Assembly: GCA_029783825.1 (NCBI GenBank) | Contig: JAREIK010008193.1 | Coordinates: 62,001-126,000 of the forward strand | DNA: 64,000 nucleotides | DNA from: Sapria himalayana | Lineage: Eukaryota; Streptophyta; Magnoliopsida; Malpighiales; Rafflesiaceae | Direction of reading: 5' to 3' | In this document: piece after piece, positions 1 to 10,588 of the stretch | Layout: every line of letters starts with the position of its first letter | How positions within the stretch are numbered: the first letter of the stretch is position 1 | The notes under the pieces: generated by a model | Databases searched by the model: none | What the model saw: only the letters and a program-made list of their open reading frames with translations | What the model was told of the DNA's origin: nothing | Position numbers and translations under genes: made by a program

Positions 1-900
1 AAGAGTTCATGAGGGTATTGGACATGCTAGATAGCTTGGAGTCAATGGTGGAGGTCTTAACTAAGCATGAAGAGCATAAGAGAAAATTGTAGTGATTTAT
101 AATAAGCTAACATTGTCATCTTAAGAAATGGCCACTCTCGAGGCACCAAAGGTGGAGGCACCAAAGCCACACATATTCAGTGGACAATGATATGCCAATG
201 AGTTAGATAACTACTTATGACACATATAGATATATTTTGAGGTGATTATACTGACTAATATGGTTACAAAGGTATGCACTACTACTCTTTACCTCACCAA
301 TAATACAACTATATGGTTATGTTGAAAGTTTATAGAAATAAAAAAAAAAGAATGTACATAATAGATACTTGGGTTGACGTCAATGAAACACATCAAGAAG
401 TCATTCTACCTAGAAGATGTGACAAGTAAAAAGATGAAACATTCAAACACATGGGATCAATTCATGACTATTGCAAGAAGTTTTCTTTCCTAATACTTGA
501 TGTTCTTGATATAAGAGAGGGGGAACTACTATTCAACTTTATGGCAAACCCACAAAGTTGGATGGAATAAGAATCAAGGAGATATAGTTTATAAGACTTA
601 GCCATGATCATGATGTTTGTATAATTACTCATTGATTTTTGAAAGAAAGACTTATCACAAGCCAAACCACCATTCAAGGGTAGTCATGCTAAAAATATGA
701 GAAATAATGAGCTCAAGAACTATAATTCTAGAGAAGGATCAAGTGTGGCTTATACTTCCAAAGATATTTCAATTACTGAGATTTAAAGCCAATGATTAAT
801 TATTTTTTATGCGATGGACCAAAATGAGCTCGTGATTATACTAAGAGGAAGACCTCACTGCTCTATACTCTTGAGGGATGCCCTTAGGGTTTATACTCTT
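1..900 (+). mobile_element. Ty3/gypsy gag remnant (5'-truncated by window edge)
   Basis: Conceptual translation with frameshifts and stops resembles the gag of plant Ty3/gypsy elements. A proline/lysine start (PKPHIFSGQ) near 160 is followed by ANELDNYL and a Tyr-Phe-Glu motif. Further on, REGELLFNFM plus NPQSW near 515-565 matches the end of the gag core. Near 820-860 a decayed zinc-knuckle region reads CDGPK-stop-ARDYTKRK. The reading frame is broken many times, so no protein is expected. No LTR or pol is visible in the window. The family assignment rests on motif memory only. Confidence 0.5.
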
Positions 901-3239
901 GAGGAAGACCCACAATGGGAAATCTCAAAAATTATTTATAATTGAGTTTAAAGATATTTTTCACATAAAAATCATAAATCTTTGGATAATTTCAAGCAAT
1001 TTAAGATAAAAGCAATTATATATGTCTTCGATTTAGCTGAAATTTAATATCATGGCATATTTTAATTATTCAGTGATATTCAATATGTTTGATTGTGTAC
1101 TAGTATTTTTCTAAATGAGTATCAAGTTTTTTCATTAAATTTGATTTATCCTTTTTATGATGTAATCACTTTTGATACAATGTCATGACTCTTGAATACA
1201 TTTAGTGATATCAACATAATAATAATAATAATTATTATTATATTTCTAAACTATTTCAATAATATTTAATGATATCTATTGATGTTCAATGTTATTTCAA
1301 TAATATTTAATCGATAATTTTCACTGGAATTTTTCTCAACGGGCATTTAATGTTTCTTAGAAAATATAGTAGTAATTAGATGGTATTTCAACACTTTTAG
1401 CTAAACTAAAATGTGTTCAATGATTTTTTTGCTTATGAATGATTTATTCTTACCACTCTTTATTAATTTTCAACTTTTCATAATATGTTTTTAAATTTCA
1501 TAATGAATCAACATTTTTAGTGTGATAGTATGTAGAGTGAAAGTGAGTTGAAAAAATAATTATATTATATATTGGTAGTTTTTGGATTCATTGTATTGTA
1601 AAAATCAGAGTTGAAGATTTGTATCCAATAGTTTTTGAAGTTGTTGATGGCTTGAAAAACAATAATCAAGTGTTTTGTATTCATAATATAGAATAAGTAA
1701 TAATAAATGTTGAGAATTTAGATTCATATCTCACAAAATTATCAACATTACATATATTTTAAATGCCAATTTTTTGGAGGACATCATGGAGATTTTGTGA
1801 ATCATACTAGTAAAGTCCAATACAAGTTATCTCCATTTTAAATTTTAGTTAGTGACATATATCTTATAAAATTAAAATTTTATCATTATTTCAATAAAGG
1901 TAAACATAAATAAAATTGCAATGGCAAAGTATTTGATAAATAACAAAATCTCAAGATGGGATCTAACATATTTTTATTTACTCTAATATAATGATGAGTT
2001 GCTATGCTGGGAATTCTAATAATAAAATTAGGAATGCACAACATATTCTAATAACTTATTTTGTAGAATTTTTGAATTGACAAAAAAAGTCACAATTTGT
2101 ATTGACCTTTATCAAATGATTTTGAAGAAGAAATCATTAGAGACTATACAATTTATGATGATATATTTGCTAAATTGATTAAAATTTCATGTATTATAAT
2201 TGATGAAAAGGATGATGAGATCAACCCTAACATAGAATGCAGTTGTTTAAAAGTTTCAAATAACCGAGTTTCTTTGTAAAGATGCAATACTAAGACATTA
2301 GATTAATGTAACAAAATCTTGTGCCAACTAAATTTTTATTTATTCTTGATTTTCCTAATTGATGAAACAAGGTATCGATATTGACCATATATTCTTATTA
2401 TATGCATTTGAAAGATATAAATTTTATTCTCATAGAAAATAAAATCTAAGATCAATATGCTCCAAAAAATTGATTTCATTAAATAAAATTAATAACACAA
2501 ATTTCATGAACACTAGATGATGAAACACATTTAAATTATTGTCTCAAGTTCAAGTCATCTAGTGCACCTTTAGACATTAGAAAGAAAGATACATAGGAAA
2601 ATCTAGTTCAAATATTTTTTGAGTTGTTATTATTTGTTTGATTGTATGATTATTGCTATCATTTTTTTTTCTATCATCACTCTTCCTTCATGATTTCTGA
2701 GAAAAAAATTTTGTAATATTAGCAAATAATCTTTTCTACTTTAGTTTGCCTCATCCATTGGGACTTCATATCTCATAGACAATAAACTTGGCGTAATATA
2801 TTCCAACATATTATTTATTTTAGATTTTGTTATTTTCATCAAAACATGATAAATCATATCATTAAGAAAAAATACACAAGTTACCTTTATATTTTCCTTG
2901 ATTTTCATTTAGACTGCATTGATGTTTTCCTTCATTTTTGTAACAATAACATTTATGGTAACAATGCTGTAGGCCAATAATATACAATGTGGTCTTTTAA
3001 CAAAAAATATTATACATACTTATCTTTTTGATAATTATCTATAATCTTTGGCTAAGTACTTATTTTCTACACAATAGTGTTTCGTGTTTCTTTTTCATCG
3101 TACTTTCTTTTATATTTTAGGACTATCATTAATTGCATTGTGAAAAAATGTCTCATTTACTTTATGATTTAATAATAACATGATCAAAATCTTTAAAAAA
3201 AAGAATAATATAATTTTTTATTGACTTGTTAAAAAAATA
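901..3239. other. AT-rich gene-free stretch
   Basis: No coding region or recognisable element boundary was found. The motif ATTTCAATAATATTTAAT occurs twice, near 1252 and 1295, suggesting a small local duplication. The stretch is probably decayed transposon sequence, but I could not assign a family. Confidence 0.4.
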
Positions 3240-3253
3240 ATATATATATATAT

Positions 3254-3288
<35 letters not shown>

Positions 3289-3290
3289 TG
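3238..3290. repeat. TA/TTTA microsatellite
   Basis: A short run of TA dinucleotides passes directly into about ten tandem TTTA units. Confidence 0.9.
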
Positions 3291-3577
3291 AGTAAGTAAT
3301 GTATTTCTTTCCAAGCAAAGGTTAGATTGACTACCAATGGATTTCAACAAACAGTTTTGATTCTGCTCCAACTATAATTAATTCAAACCACTAGTTATGG
3401 CATGAATCCTTAAAAATGGAATCCAACCTGTGTGGTAGCCCGACCCCAGTTAGAAATTACCCTACTCAAGTCAAAATTTGTTTGAATTAAAAAAAAATTA
3501 AAAATCTTTCAGCGCATTCATTTTTTTTGGTTTTGCTTGGATTCTTTGATTCGTACAACATTGTTATGTGAGGCTTC

Positions 3578-3606
3578 GAGAGAGAGAGAGAGAGAGAGAG
3601 AGAGAG
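3578..3606. repeat. GA dinucleotide microsatellite
   Basis: About fourteen uninterrupted GA units. It lies shortly before (in + coordinates) the minus-strand copia RNase H remnant. Confidence 0.9.
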
Positions 3607-3739
3607 CAAAAGAGGAAGGATGTCATTAATAAATGCAAAAAAAAATATGAATCATAACAAAATTTTATATTATTTATCCACACACTTTTTGAGGAAAAGA
3701 AAAACTAATAAAATAAAATAAAAGCATAACCTCTTGATA

Positions 3740-4378
3740 CATGCTTAATGTGCTCATTTTAATGTCCAAGTAGAATTTGAATGTGAACATATTTCTTCAT
3801 AGGTAAAACTTTGATGAAAATATTAGTTATTTAATCTCCTATCTTACAATAGCATAAATATGTTTGTTTCTCTTCTATTGCATTTTTAATGGAGTGATAC
3901 TTCAATGCAATATGTTTTGTTTTGTTGTGAAGAACACAATCTTTGGTAATGGATAATACTGACTTATTATCATAGTAAATTCTTGTTGCATTAGTTTTCC
4001 TTTATTAATTTTTATCACAATCCTCCTTAACAAGATCATTTAGGAAATTGCTAGTGAGGCAGAAATATATTATTCCTTAGTAAACAAAGGGTTCATTACT
4101 CTAGTTTTATTTAAAAAAAGGTTCATTACTCTAGTTTTTTTCAAGTCATTGTACCATCTGAGTCATGATGCCATTTGATCATGTCATAAATTCTAGTGGT
4201 TTTAGTTTTTTATTCTTTCATGTACACATGCTTGTTGTGGAATTTCTCTCTTAGTGATGCCCTCATTTTCTAAAATGAATGAGCCACTATCAGAACTAGA
4301 GATGGTGTTAGTCATTGGCTTGTACAATAATATAGCCCTCATTCCTCAAGCAATGAACCATGTTGTATGAGTCACTTT
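3740..4378 (-). mobile_element. Ty1/copia fragment: RNase H end joined to protease/pre-integrase region
   Basis: Read on the minus strand, 3740-4010 translates with few breaks into the copia RNase H C-terminus: YDNKSVLSI, then HNKTKHIALKYHSIKNAIE, then ITNIFIKVLP, which is the usual end of copia pol. The part from about 4200 to 4378 instead matches the protease/GAG-pre-integrase segment also present at 54870-55040. Domains that are normally several kilobases apart are therefore adjacent, which implies a large internal deletion. A MITE separates this segment from its continuation at 5111. Confidence 0.6.
4371..4378. repeat. Target-site duplication, left (GTCACTTT)
   Basis: The same eight bases follow the MITE at 5103-5110. 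An 8-bp duplication is typical of the hAT superfamily. Confidence 0.9.
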
Positions 4379-5102
4379 TAGGGCTGTAACCGAACCGAGC
4401 TACTCACGAGCTGCTCGGCGTTCGGCTCATTAGAAGCTCGCTCGAACTTGTTTATTAAGTTAAACGAGCCGAGTCCGAACATTATTTTGAGGCTCATAAG
4501 TTAAATGAGCCGAGCCCGAGCACCCTCAAACTCGGCTCGTCAGCTAGTAAACAAGCTCGTGAATAGGCTCGTGAGCAAGCTCGTTAACCAAGCTTGTGAA
4601 CAAGCTCGTGAACCAAGCTAGTGAACAGGCTCGTGAACATGGAGAAAGCTTGATGCACAACAATTTTTTCCTACAAATGAACATGATGAATATTTTAACT
4701 CTTGAACTTCAATCAAGTTAATTGAACTTTTATTATCTTATCTTTTTAATTTAGTTGTATGTTGGCTATTTTAGATGAATATTTTCTTTAATTCCCGAAC
4801 ATCATTTTGAGACTCGTAAGTTAAACGAGCCGAGCTCGAGCACCCTTAAACTCAGCTCGTCAGCTCATAAATAGGCTCGTGAACAAGCTCGTGAATAGGC
4901 TTGTGATCAAGCTCATTAACCAAACTCGTGAACCAAGCTCGTGAACAGACTCGTAAGTTAAATGAGCCGAGCCCGAGCACCCTCAAACTCGACTTGTCAG
5001 CTCGTAAACAGGCTCGTGAACAAGCTCGAGCTTACTCCTTTAAAACTGAGCCGAGCCGAGCCTGCCTAATACTTGACTCGACTCAGCTTGGTTACACCCC
5101 TA
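4379..5102. mobile_element. hAT-like MITE, 724 bp, with internal GCTCGTGAA subrepeats
   Basis: The left terminus TAGGGCTGTAACCGAACCGA pairs with the right terminus, which reads TAGGGGTGTAACCAAGCTGA on the opposite strand. A perfect 8-bp target duplication (GTCACTTT) flanks it. The interior is far richer in G+C than its surroundings and is built from many imperfect copies of a GGCTCGTGAACAAGCTCGTGA-type unit in two clusters (about 4540-4640 and 4865-5030). No transposase is encoded. It inserted into a copia fragment whose left and right flanks resume one another when compared with the related copy near 55030. Confidence 0.9.
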
Positions 5103-5110
5103 GTCACTTT
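5103..5110. repeat. Target-site duplication, right (GTCACTTT)
   Basis: Exact copy of the eight bases at 4371-4378. Confidence 0.9.
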
Positions 5111-5270
5111 GCATAATTTATCATCACAATCAAAAATCAAGCATATTATTAACATCACACCAACTGAGCTAAGGTTTGCTGTGAAATTATTATGTTACCT
5201 AATTTTTAGGATTAGGTAATATCCTAAAATATTGTTAGGTGAGAGTCTCTTGTCCAACTAGTTTAATAAG
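5111..5270 (-). mobile_element. Copia fragment, continuation after the MITE
   Basis: The sequence following the MITE (from GCATAATTTATCATCAC) aligns by eye with 55040-55110, the pre-integrase/protease part of the minus-strand copia element in intron 5. It continues the fragment at 3740-4378. Confidence 0.5.
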
Positions 5271-6799
5271 TATATGAGTCAAACAAATAGTAAAATATAT
5301 TTTCATCAAGATATTGATCCCAGAGAAATTATGTAGGCTATTCCATCAGCTAACTATTAGTCAACTACTACTCTAGTTGATAGAATAAAACTAGGTTTTT
5401 GGTAAGATACTTAGATTTTAATACTTGTTCATGCCATTATGCATGATGACTTATCTAAATAATTTGTATATTATTGTATTTGGTTTTAGAATAAAAGTTA
5501 GACTATTTTGAAAATACCTTAGTGTTCTAATAGTATACAAGGTGAATATCAACTATTGAGCTTTCCTCGATGATGATCCTCTCATATTTGTCCACCAAGT
5601 ATTTTACCACAAAAATGACAAATTATTTCTGATCTAGAATTATTCAGAAGTTTATCCCATTTTAGTAACTCATCAACTACTCTTGATAATTATTTTGTAT
5701 GTATATTTTTAATCTCCAACTTCATATGTCATATGGGCTTAAATTGATATGGTCACACTTTTTATTTCATATGTACTATACTCACACAATTAATATATAT
5801 TTTCTCTCAAATCTCATTGGTATGAGTCATACAAAAGAAAGTAACTCACATGACTATCACCACCTTATGAGCTATCTCAACTTGTGCATATCTCATGGCT
5901 TTTTTATCACTGTCTATCATGATGATATGTAACTTAAATAATAAAGGTGAAACACTTAGCAATATATTTTATAAAATGCCCATTATAATTGAGGTTATGT
6001 TCTTTTATGACATGCACAATAAATTAGCTTATAAAAGTATGCATTCTTTTAGTTTCATAAGTATCACACTCACATGATTAAACTTATGTCAATATTGACT
6101 AGTAACATATAGGTTTGTTTCATATCTCATTATGAAAATGATTGTCACTTTTTTTATACGATAATATATGAGTATGCTTCATGACTTATCTATCACCATC
6201 TATTATGATAGTATGCACAAGCCCACCAACAGTAAAATCATAATTTCTAATTTATATAAATACCATATCCATGAATAATCAAACCACACAAAATCTAAAT
6301 ATTAAACTCAATAAAGTAAGTATCCATCACACAAAATAAAATAAACTAATCCTAGACTACATTTTAGTTTGACATTAGGGTGAAATTCACATGGGATAAT
6401 TTGAGAATTGAGATACATCTTTTATAATTTTGGGTTCATAATGATAACCCTCAAGAGTACATAGTAATCAAACCAAACTTAAATTATAATTTTTATTTTA
6501 TATAAATACCTCCACATACATAAGTTCATAATTGAGCATGTATTTCAAATATGCATCATAGAAATTAATGTGTATGCTACTCAATTTCAAACATAAAGTA
6601 CTATTTGCTTTGTCTAGATCATATTTAGAGAAGAAAAAATCATCACCGAGATATATATTTTTTAAAAAATATTTCTTTCTATCTTTATCTATTTTTATTT
6701 ATCTTTGTCTCTATGACACACACACACACACACACACATGTTTAAGTTCTATCAAGTGTCAAATGAGCTTGTTCACCTTACAAAGGGTGAACTAAAGAT
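5271..6799. other. AT-rich gene-free stretch with a weak internal duplication
   Basis: No gene recognised. Segments around 5730-5930 and 6035-6215 share phrases such as TTCATA..CTCACA, TCATATCTCATT, and TATCACC..CTATCATGAT, consistent with a decayed local duplication of roughly 300 bp. A CA microsatellite (6716-6738) lies at the right end. Confidence 0.35.
6716..6738. repeat. CA dinucleotide microsatellite
   Basis: About eleven CA units shortly before the outer copia element. Confidence 0.9.
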
Positions 6800-6938
6800 T
6801 GTAATTCATAGCATTAGGACATGGGTTCAATTCACCTATTAAAATTTATACTTTTCATAGAAATATAGATATTAGAACTTTGTTATCCTGATAATATGTG
6901 ATTAAAGTTACCACCTCATTCTTCTTCAATATTGACAA

Positions 6939-6950
6939 GGTATCAGAGGT
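6939..6950 (+). promoter_or_regulatory. Primer-binding site of the outer copia element
   Basis: GGTATCAGAGGT matches the usual plant copia site TGGTATCAGAGC, which is complementary to the 3' end of initiator tRNA-Met. It starts two bases after the putative 5' LTR. Confidence 0.65.
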
Positions 6951-9049
6951 TATCTTTCATAGAGAGTAGGGAGCAAATCTAGCATTGTATTTGTTCTTGG
7001 AGTGATAGAACCTTCTTTCTTTTGCTCTATTTTCCATTTACATCTCTTTTAGGCTTGGAGCCTGGAGGCTTTACCCATTCCCATTCACACTTCCTAAGCT
7101 AGTCATAGTGGACATTGAGATTTTGTTTCTTATATGTTCTTCTTTTTGACCTTTTTTTTTTGCATGGATAATGAACAAGTTAATTATGATTCAGGTCAAA
7201 CTACGATCATATATCTGCTACAATTTGGATTTGTTCTTTCCACTTTCAACAAGATTTTCATTTTCCTCTCATGTTATTGTATCTGAGTTTAATGACAATT
7301 TTGTGATCATTTTGATATGGATCATTTATACATTCATTTATTAGGATTTAAGTGTTTGCTCTATCGGTTGGTGGTGTAATTAGTGATTTGATGTTCATCA
7401 TGATAACAACTCAAATTTACAAGTAAATTATAATTTTTATTTCATTTGGTTATGTTGTCAGAAGTCTTCCTAGAAATTTCTTTGTTCAATTTGATTATGG
7501 TTTTAATACTAGGGTTCATACATTTAAGTGAGTGGTGTGAACATCAAAAGCCATTTTTGAATTTGATATTGTGTATACAAAATTACTTTGTTGGTGAGTG
7601 TTTGAATATATTGGATATAACAAATTCAAATGTTGTTGTAGGACTTGACACATCTATAAAATTGAATGATGCTTATTACTTATTGTCATCTAATAAAGTA
7701 GATACTAATTTCATTGAAAAAACAAGCAAAAATATTTAACTAAAACTACTCCTCTTCTACAAAAGCTAATTCTACAAAATGGATCCATTAAGATAAATAG
7801 ATAATAAGTTTTATATGACATTCAATAGAGTCCATTATTTTAGGCACAACTACACACTATAATTTTATAAAAGATCTTTGGTAATGATTTGAATTTAAGA
7901 TATAAGCAAGTTGAAAATGATCCTCATTTGTGTTAACTTAATATACAATTCTTTGATTGTAGGCAAAATGGAAGCTCTTTATTCCGCTATACTTTGATGT
8001 GTTAGGTTCATTGTGGATTAGTACCTTATAGCCCTTACCATTGATATTAAAGAGCTCACTAATTATTGAAATATTTTGAGGACAATTAACTTCTTGCTTG
8101 ATTTGGATTTTGCAAATAAATCTTATCAAGATCAAATTATTCCTCAATCTACTCTTCTAGAGGTGAAGGAAGCATTTTATGATATTCAAAATATTGATAT
8201 CATACTTTATCATCCCTCACCAGTGTCTTTGAATAATTCAATCTTTTCTTTTGAAATTAATGGTTATGGTAGTCATGGATCAAAGATAAGTCATGTTAGA
8301 GTTAGACTTTGTCATGTTAGAAGATAAATCATTTTCTAGATAAATGTTAGGTTAAATTTAGTAAGCAAGATTGTGCTAATAATTAAGGTTGCCTTTGAAC
8401 TCTGCTAATGACCTCTTACATTACATCTACATCCACTCATGAAGGTATACCATAAAATTCTTCAATAATTCATCTTTCATGCTAGAACATCTAACCTCTA
8501 CTATTCATTCGAGTAATTATCTTTTTCTATGTCATTCTTATTTTATTTGGTATATTGATTCTAGATGCTACCCATATCATTTCCAATTATAAATCTTTAT
8601 TTAGTAATCATAAGAAACAAATTACAAAATCTCTTTTTACTTTTGTTGATGAGCTTTTATCTCATATTGTAGGAGAGGATGGTATGTTCTTGAATCATAA
8701 TTGTTATGTACCTTATACCAATTAGTGAAGTTATGAAACAACTTAATTGTAAAGTAATTTTTTCTATCTTATTGTATGTTTTAGAATTTGGTATTTGGAG
8801 AGATGAATGGTGGATATCATGAAATTGAAGAAGTATATGTGTTGATACAATCATCGAGTTTGTCGACCAATATTCTGTATGTTGATGTGTAACCAACTCA
8901 ATGGCAATATCACTTTGGTCATGCTCCAACTTCTTTATTTTGACATCTTAGTCTTTAATTAGCTTTCTCTCATCCTCTATGACAAGTCATATCAGTTGAG
9001 GAAGCATCATTAGGTCTCCTTCTCAACAAGGGTTAATATTTTAGTTGTA

Positions 9050-9054
9050 AACCT
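9050..9054. repeat. Target-site duplication, left (AACCT)
   Basis: The matching right copy at 13960-13964 is AACAT, four of five bases identical. A 5-bp duplication is normal for copia elements. Confidence 0.65.
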
Positions 9055-9364
9055 TGTTAATTTAGCTCTTTGATTATGTTGGTTTGGGCTTCTTGGTGAA
9101 ATTACCAATATGCTCTTACTAATATTTGATAAATGAACGTGTGATATTTGCGGTAAAGTTTGATGTACCATTTGTTCATTATTAATAATCAAACCCTGTA
9201 TATAAGCTACATTTTTTTACTTTGTCAAATATATGGGACACATTTTTACTGTATTGGTTGTTTTGGTTTTCTCTCTGCTGCTGCCATTCTTCTTCTTCTT
9301 CTTCTCTACTATTATACTCTCTAAAATCCTTGTTAAAATAATAATTTGTTATTATAAAACAACA
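9055..9364 (+). repeat. 5' LTR of nested copia
   Basis: Starts TGTTAATTTAGCTCTTTGAT and ends TATAAAACAACA. It aligns over its full length with 13653-13959. A TATA-like stretch (CTGTATATAAG) lies near 9195-9205. Confidence 0.9.
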
Positions 9365-9367
9365 ATC

Positions 9368-9379
9368 TGGTATCAAAGG
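9368..9379 (+). promoter_or_regulatory. Primer-binding site of nested copia
   Basis: TGGTATCAAAGG, three bases after the LTR, matches the initiator tRNA-Met primer site except near its 3' end. Confidence 0.8.
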
Positions 9380-9610
9380 GAAGTTTCTATCTGTGATTGA
9401 AGATTTTTTTCTTGAACGATTGTTCGAAAACACTTCTCCAGAATAGATGATCATTTTTTGACCTAACTTTTTTTCATGAATTCTTTAGATCCAATATAGA
9501 TCTGACTAGATCTGTTAGTATTTGAACGATTTGTGTTGTTTAAACTATATTTTCTACAAAATCCCAAAATTTCTGTTTGAATATTTTTTCAAATATTTTT
9601 TCAAATTAAC

Positions 9611-10560
9611 ATGTTTTCCAGAAATCTAAGTTCATCAAACTCGGAGTCGATCCCCACACTCCTGTTTCATGGTGATAATTTTGACTACTGGCTTGTTAAA
9701 ATGAGAACATTGTTTATTTAACAAGACATTTGGGAGATTATGGTCATTAGATATGTAGAAGTACCTAATTTCTCTACTCTATGAGGAAAAGAGTTGATAG
9801 AAAAGAGAGGGATGAAAAAATTAAATGCAAAAGCATTATTGTTCATCCAATAGAGAGTTAGTAATGCATTATTTTCTCGATTTTTAGGATGTACTCAAGC
9901 CAAGGAGGCTTGGGATCTCATAATCGAAGAATATCAAGGAGATAAGAAGGCTCGAGGAGCCCTTCTACACTCCTTGATAAAATATTTTGAGAATTTGAGT
10001 ATGAATAACTCAGACTCTCTCTCATTGAGTTCTCAACTCAGTTTCTAGGACATTGTTAATCAACTCAAAATATATAGTAAAAATATCTCAGAGACTCGAC
10101 TAGTTGAGAAATTATTAATATGTATAGTCTGACAAGTTCGATGCCATTGTGACAGTGATAGAAGAGACTAAAGACCTGTCATAGCTCACCATTCAACAAG
10201 TCTCGAGCTCACTGAAGTCATATGAAAGTAGATTGCTCAAAAGAACTAAAATTTTTGGAGAGACAGCAATGCAGACGAGATGAGAAAATCACCCAGCAAA
10301 AGAAAAAAATCAAGCAGTAGAAACAAGAAATAAAAGACAAAATTCAATGTATGTGCCTAAAAATAAAAAAAAAACAAAAATAAAATTAGTTCTTCAGCTG
10401 CCTCACAAAATGACTCATATATCTTTTGCAATATATGCAAGAGATCAAACCACAATGCTACAGAGTACTAGTTTTGAAAACAAAACCAGTGCCTAAATTG
10501 TAAAAAATTTGGGCATTCTTCGAAGGATTGTAAAATAAACCACACATAGTATGTTGGTTG
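9611..10560 (+). pseudogene. copia gag (nested element), broken
   Basis: From an ATG at 9611, translation gives MFSRNLSSSNSESI, then LLFHGDNFDYWLVKMRT, the start of copia gag. Downstream come AWDLIIEEYQGDKKARGALL and further gag-like helices. A CCHC zinc knuckle (CLNCKKFGHSSKDC) is at 10490-10531. In-frame stops near 9720, 9780 and 9850, and a frameshift near 10120, disable it. Gag would package element RNA in virus-like particles. The start is chosen because it is the first ATG giving the gag N-terminus after the primer-binding site. Confidence 0.8.
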
Positions 10561-10588
10561 TGCAGCGCAAGTTGTCTCTACAAAACTC

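Noticed and set aside
4928..5116. 62-codon frame with Ala-Arg-Glu-Gln repeats
   Set aside because: Produced by the GCTCGTGAA subrepeats of the MITE.
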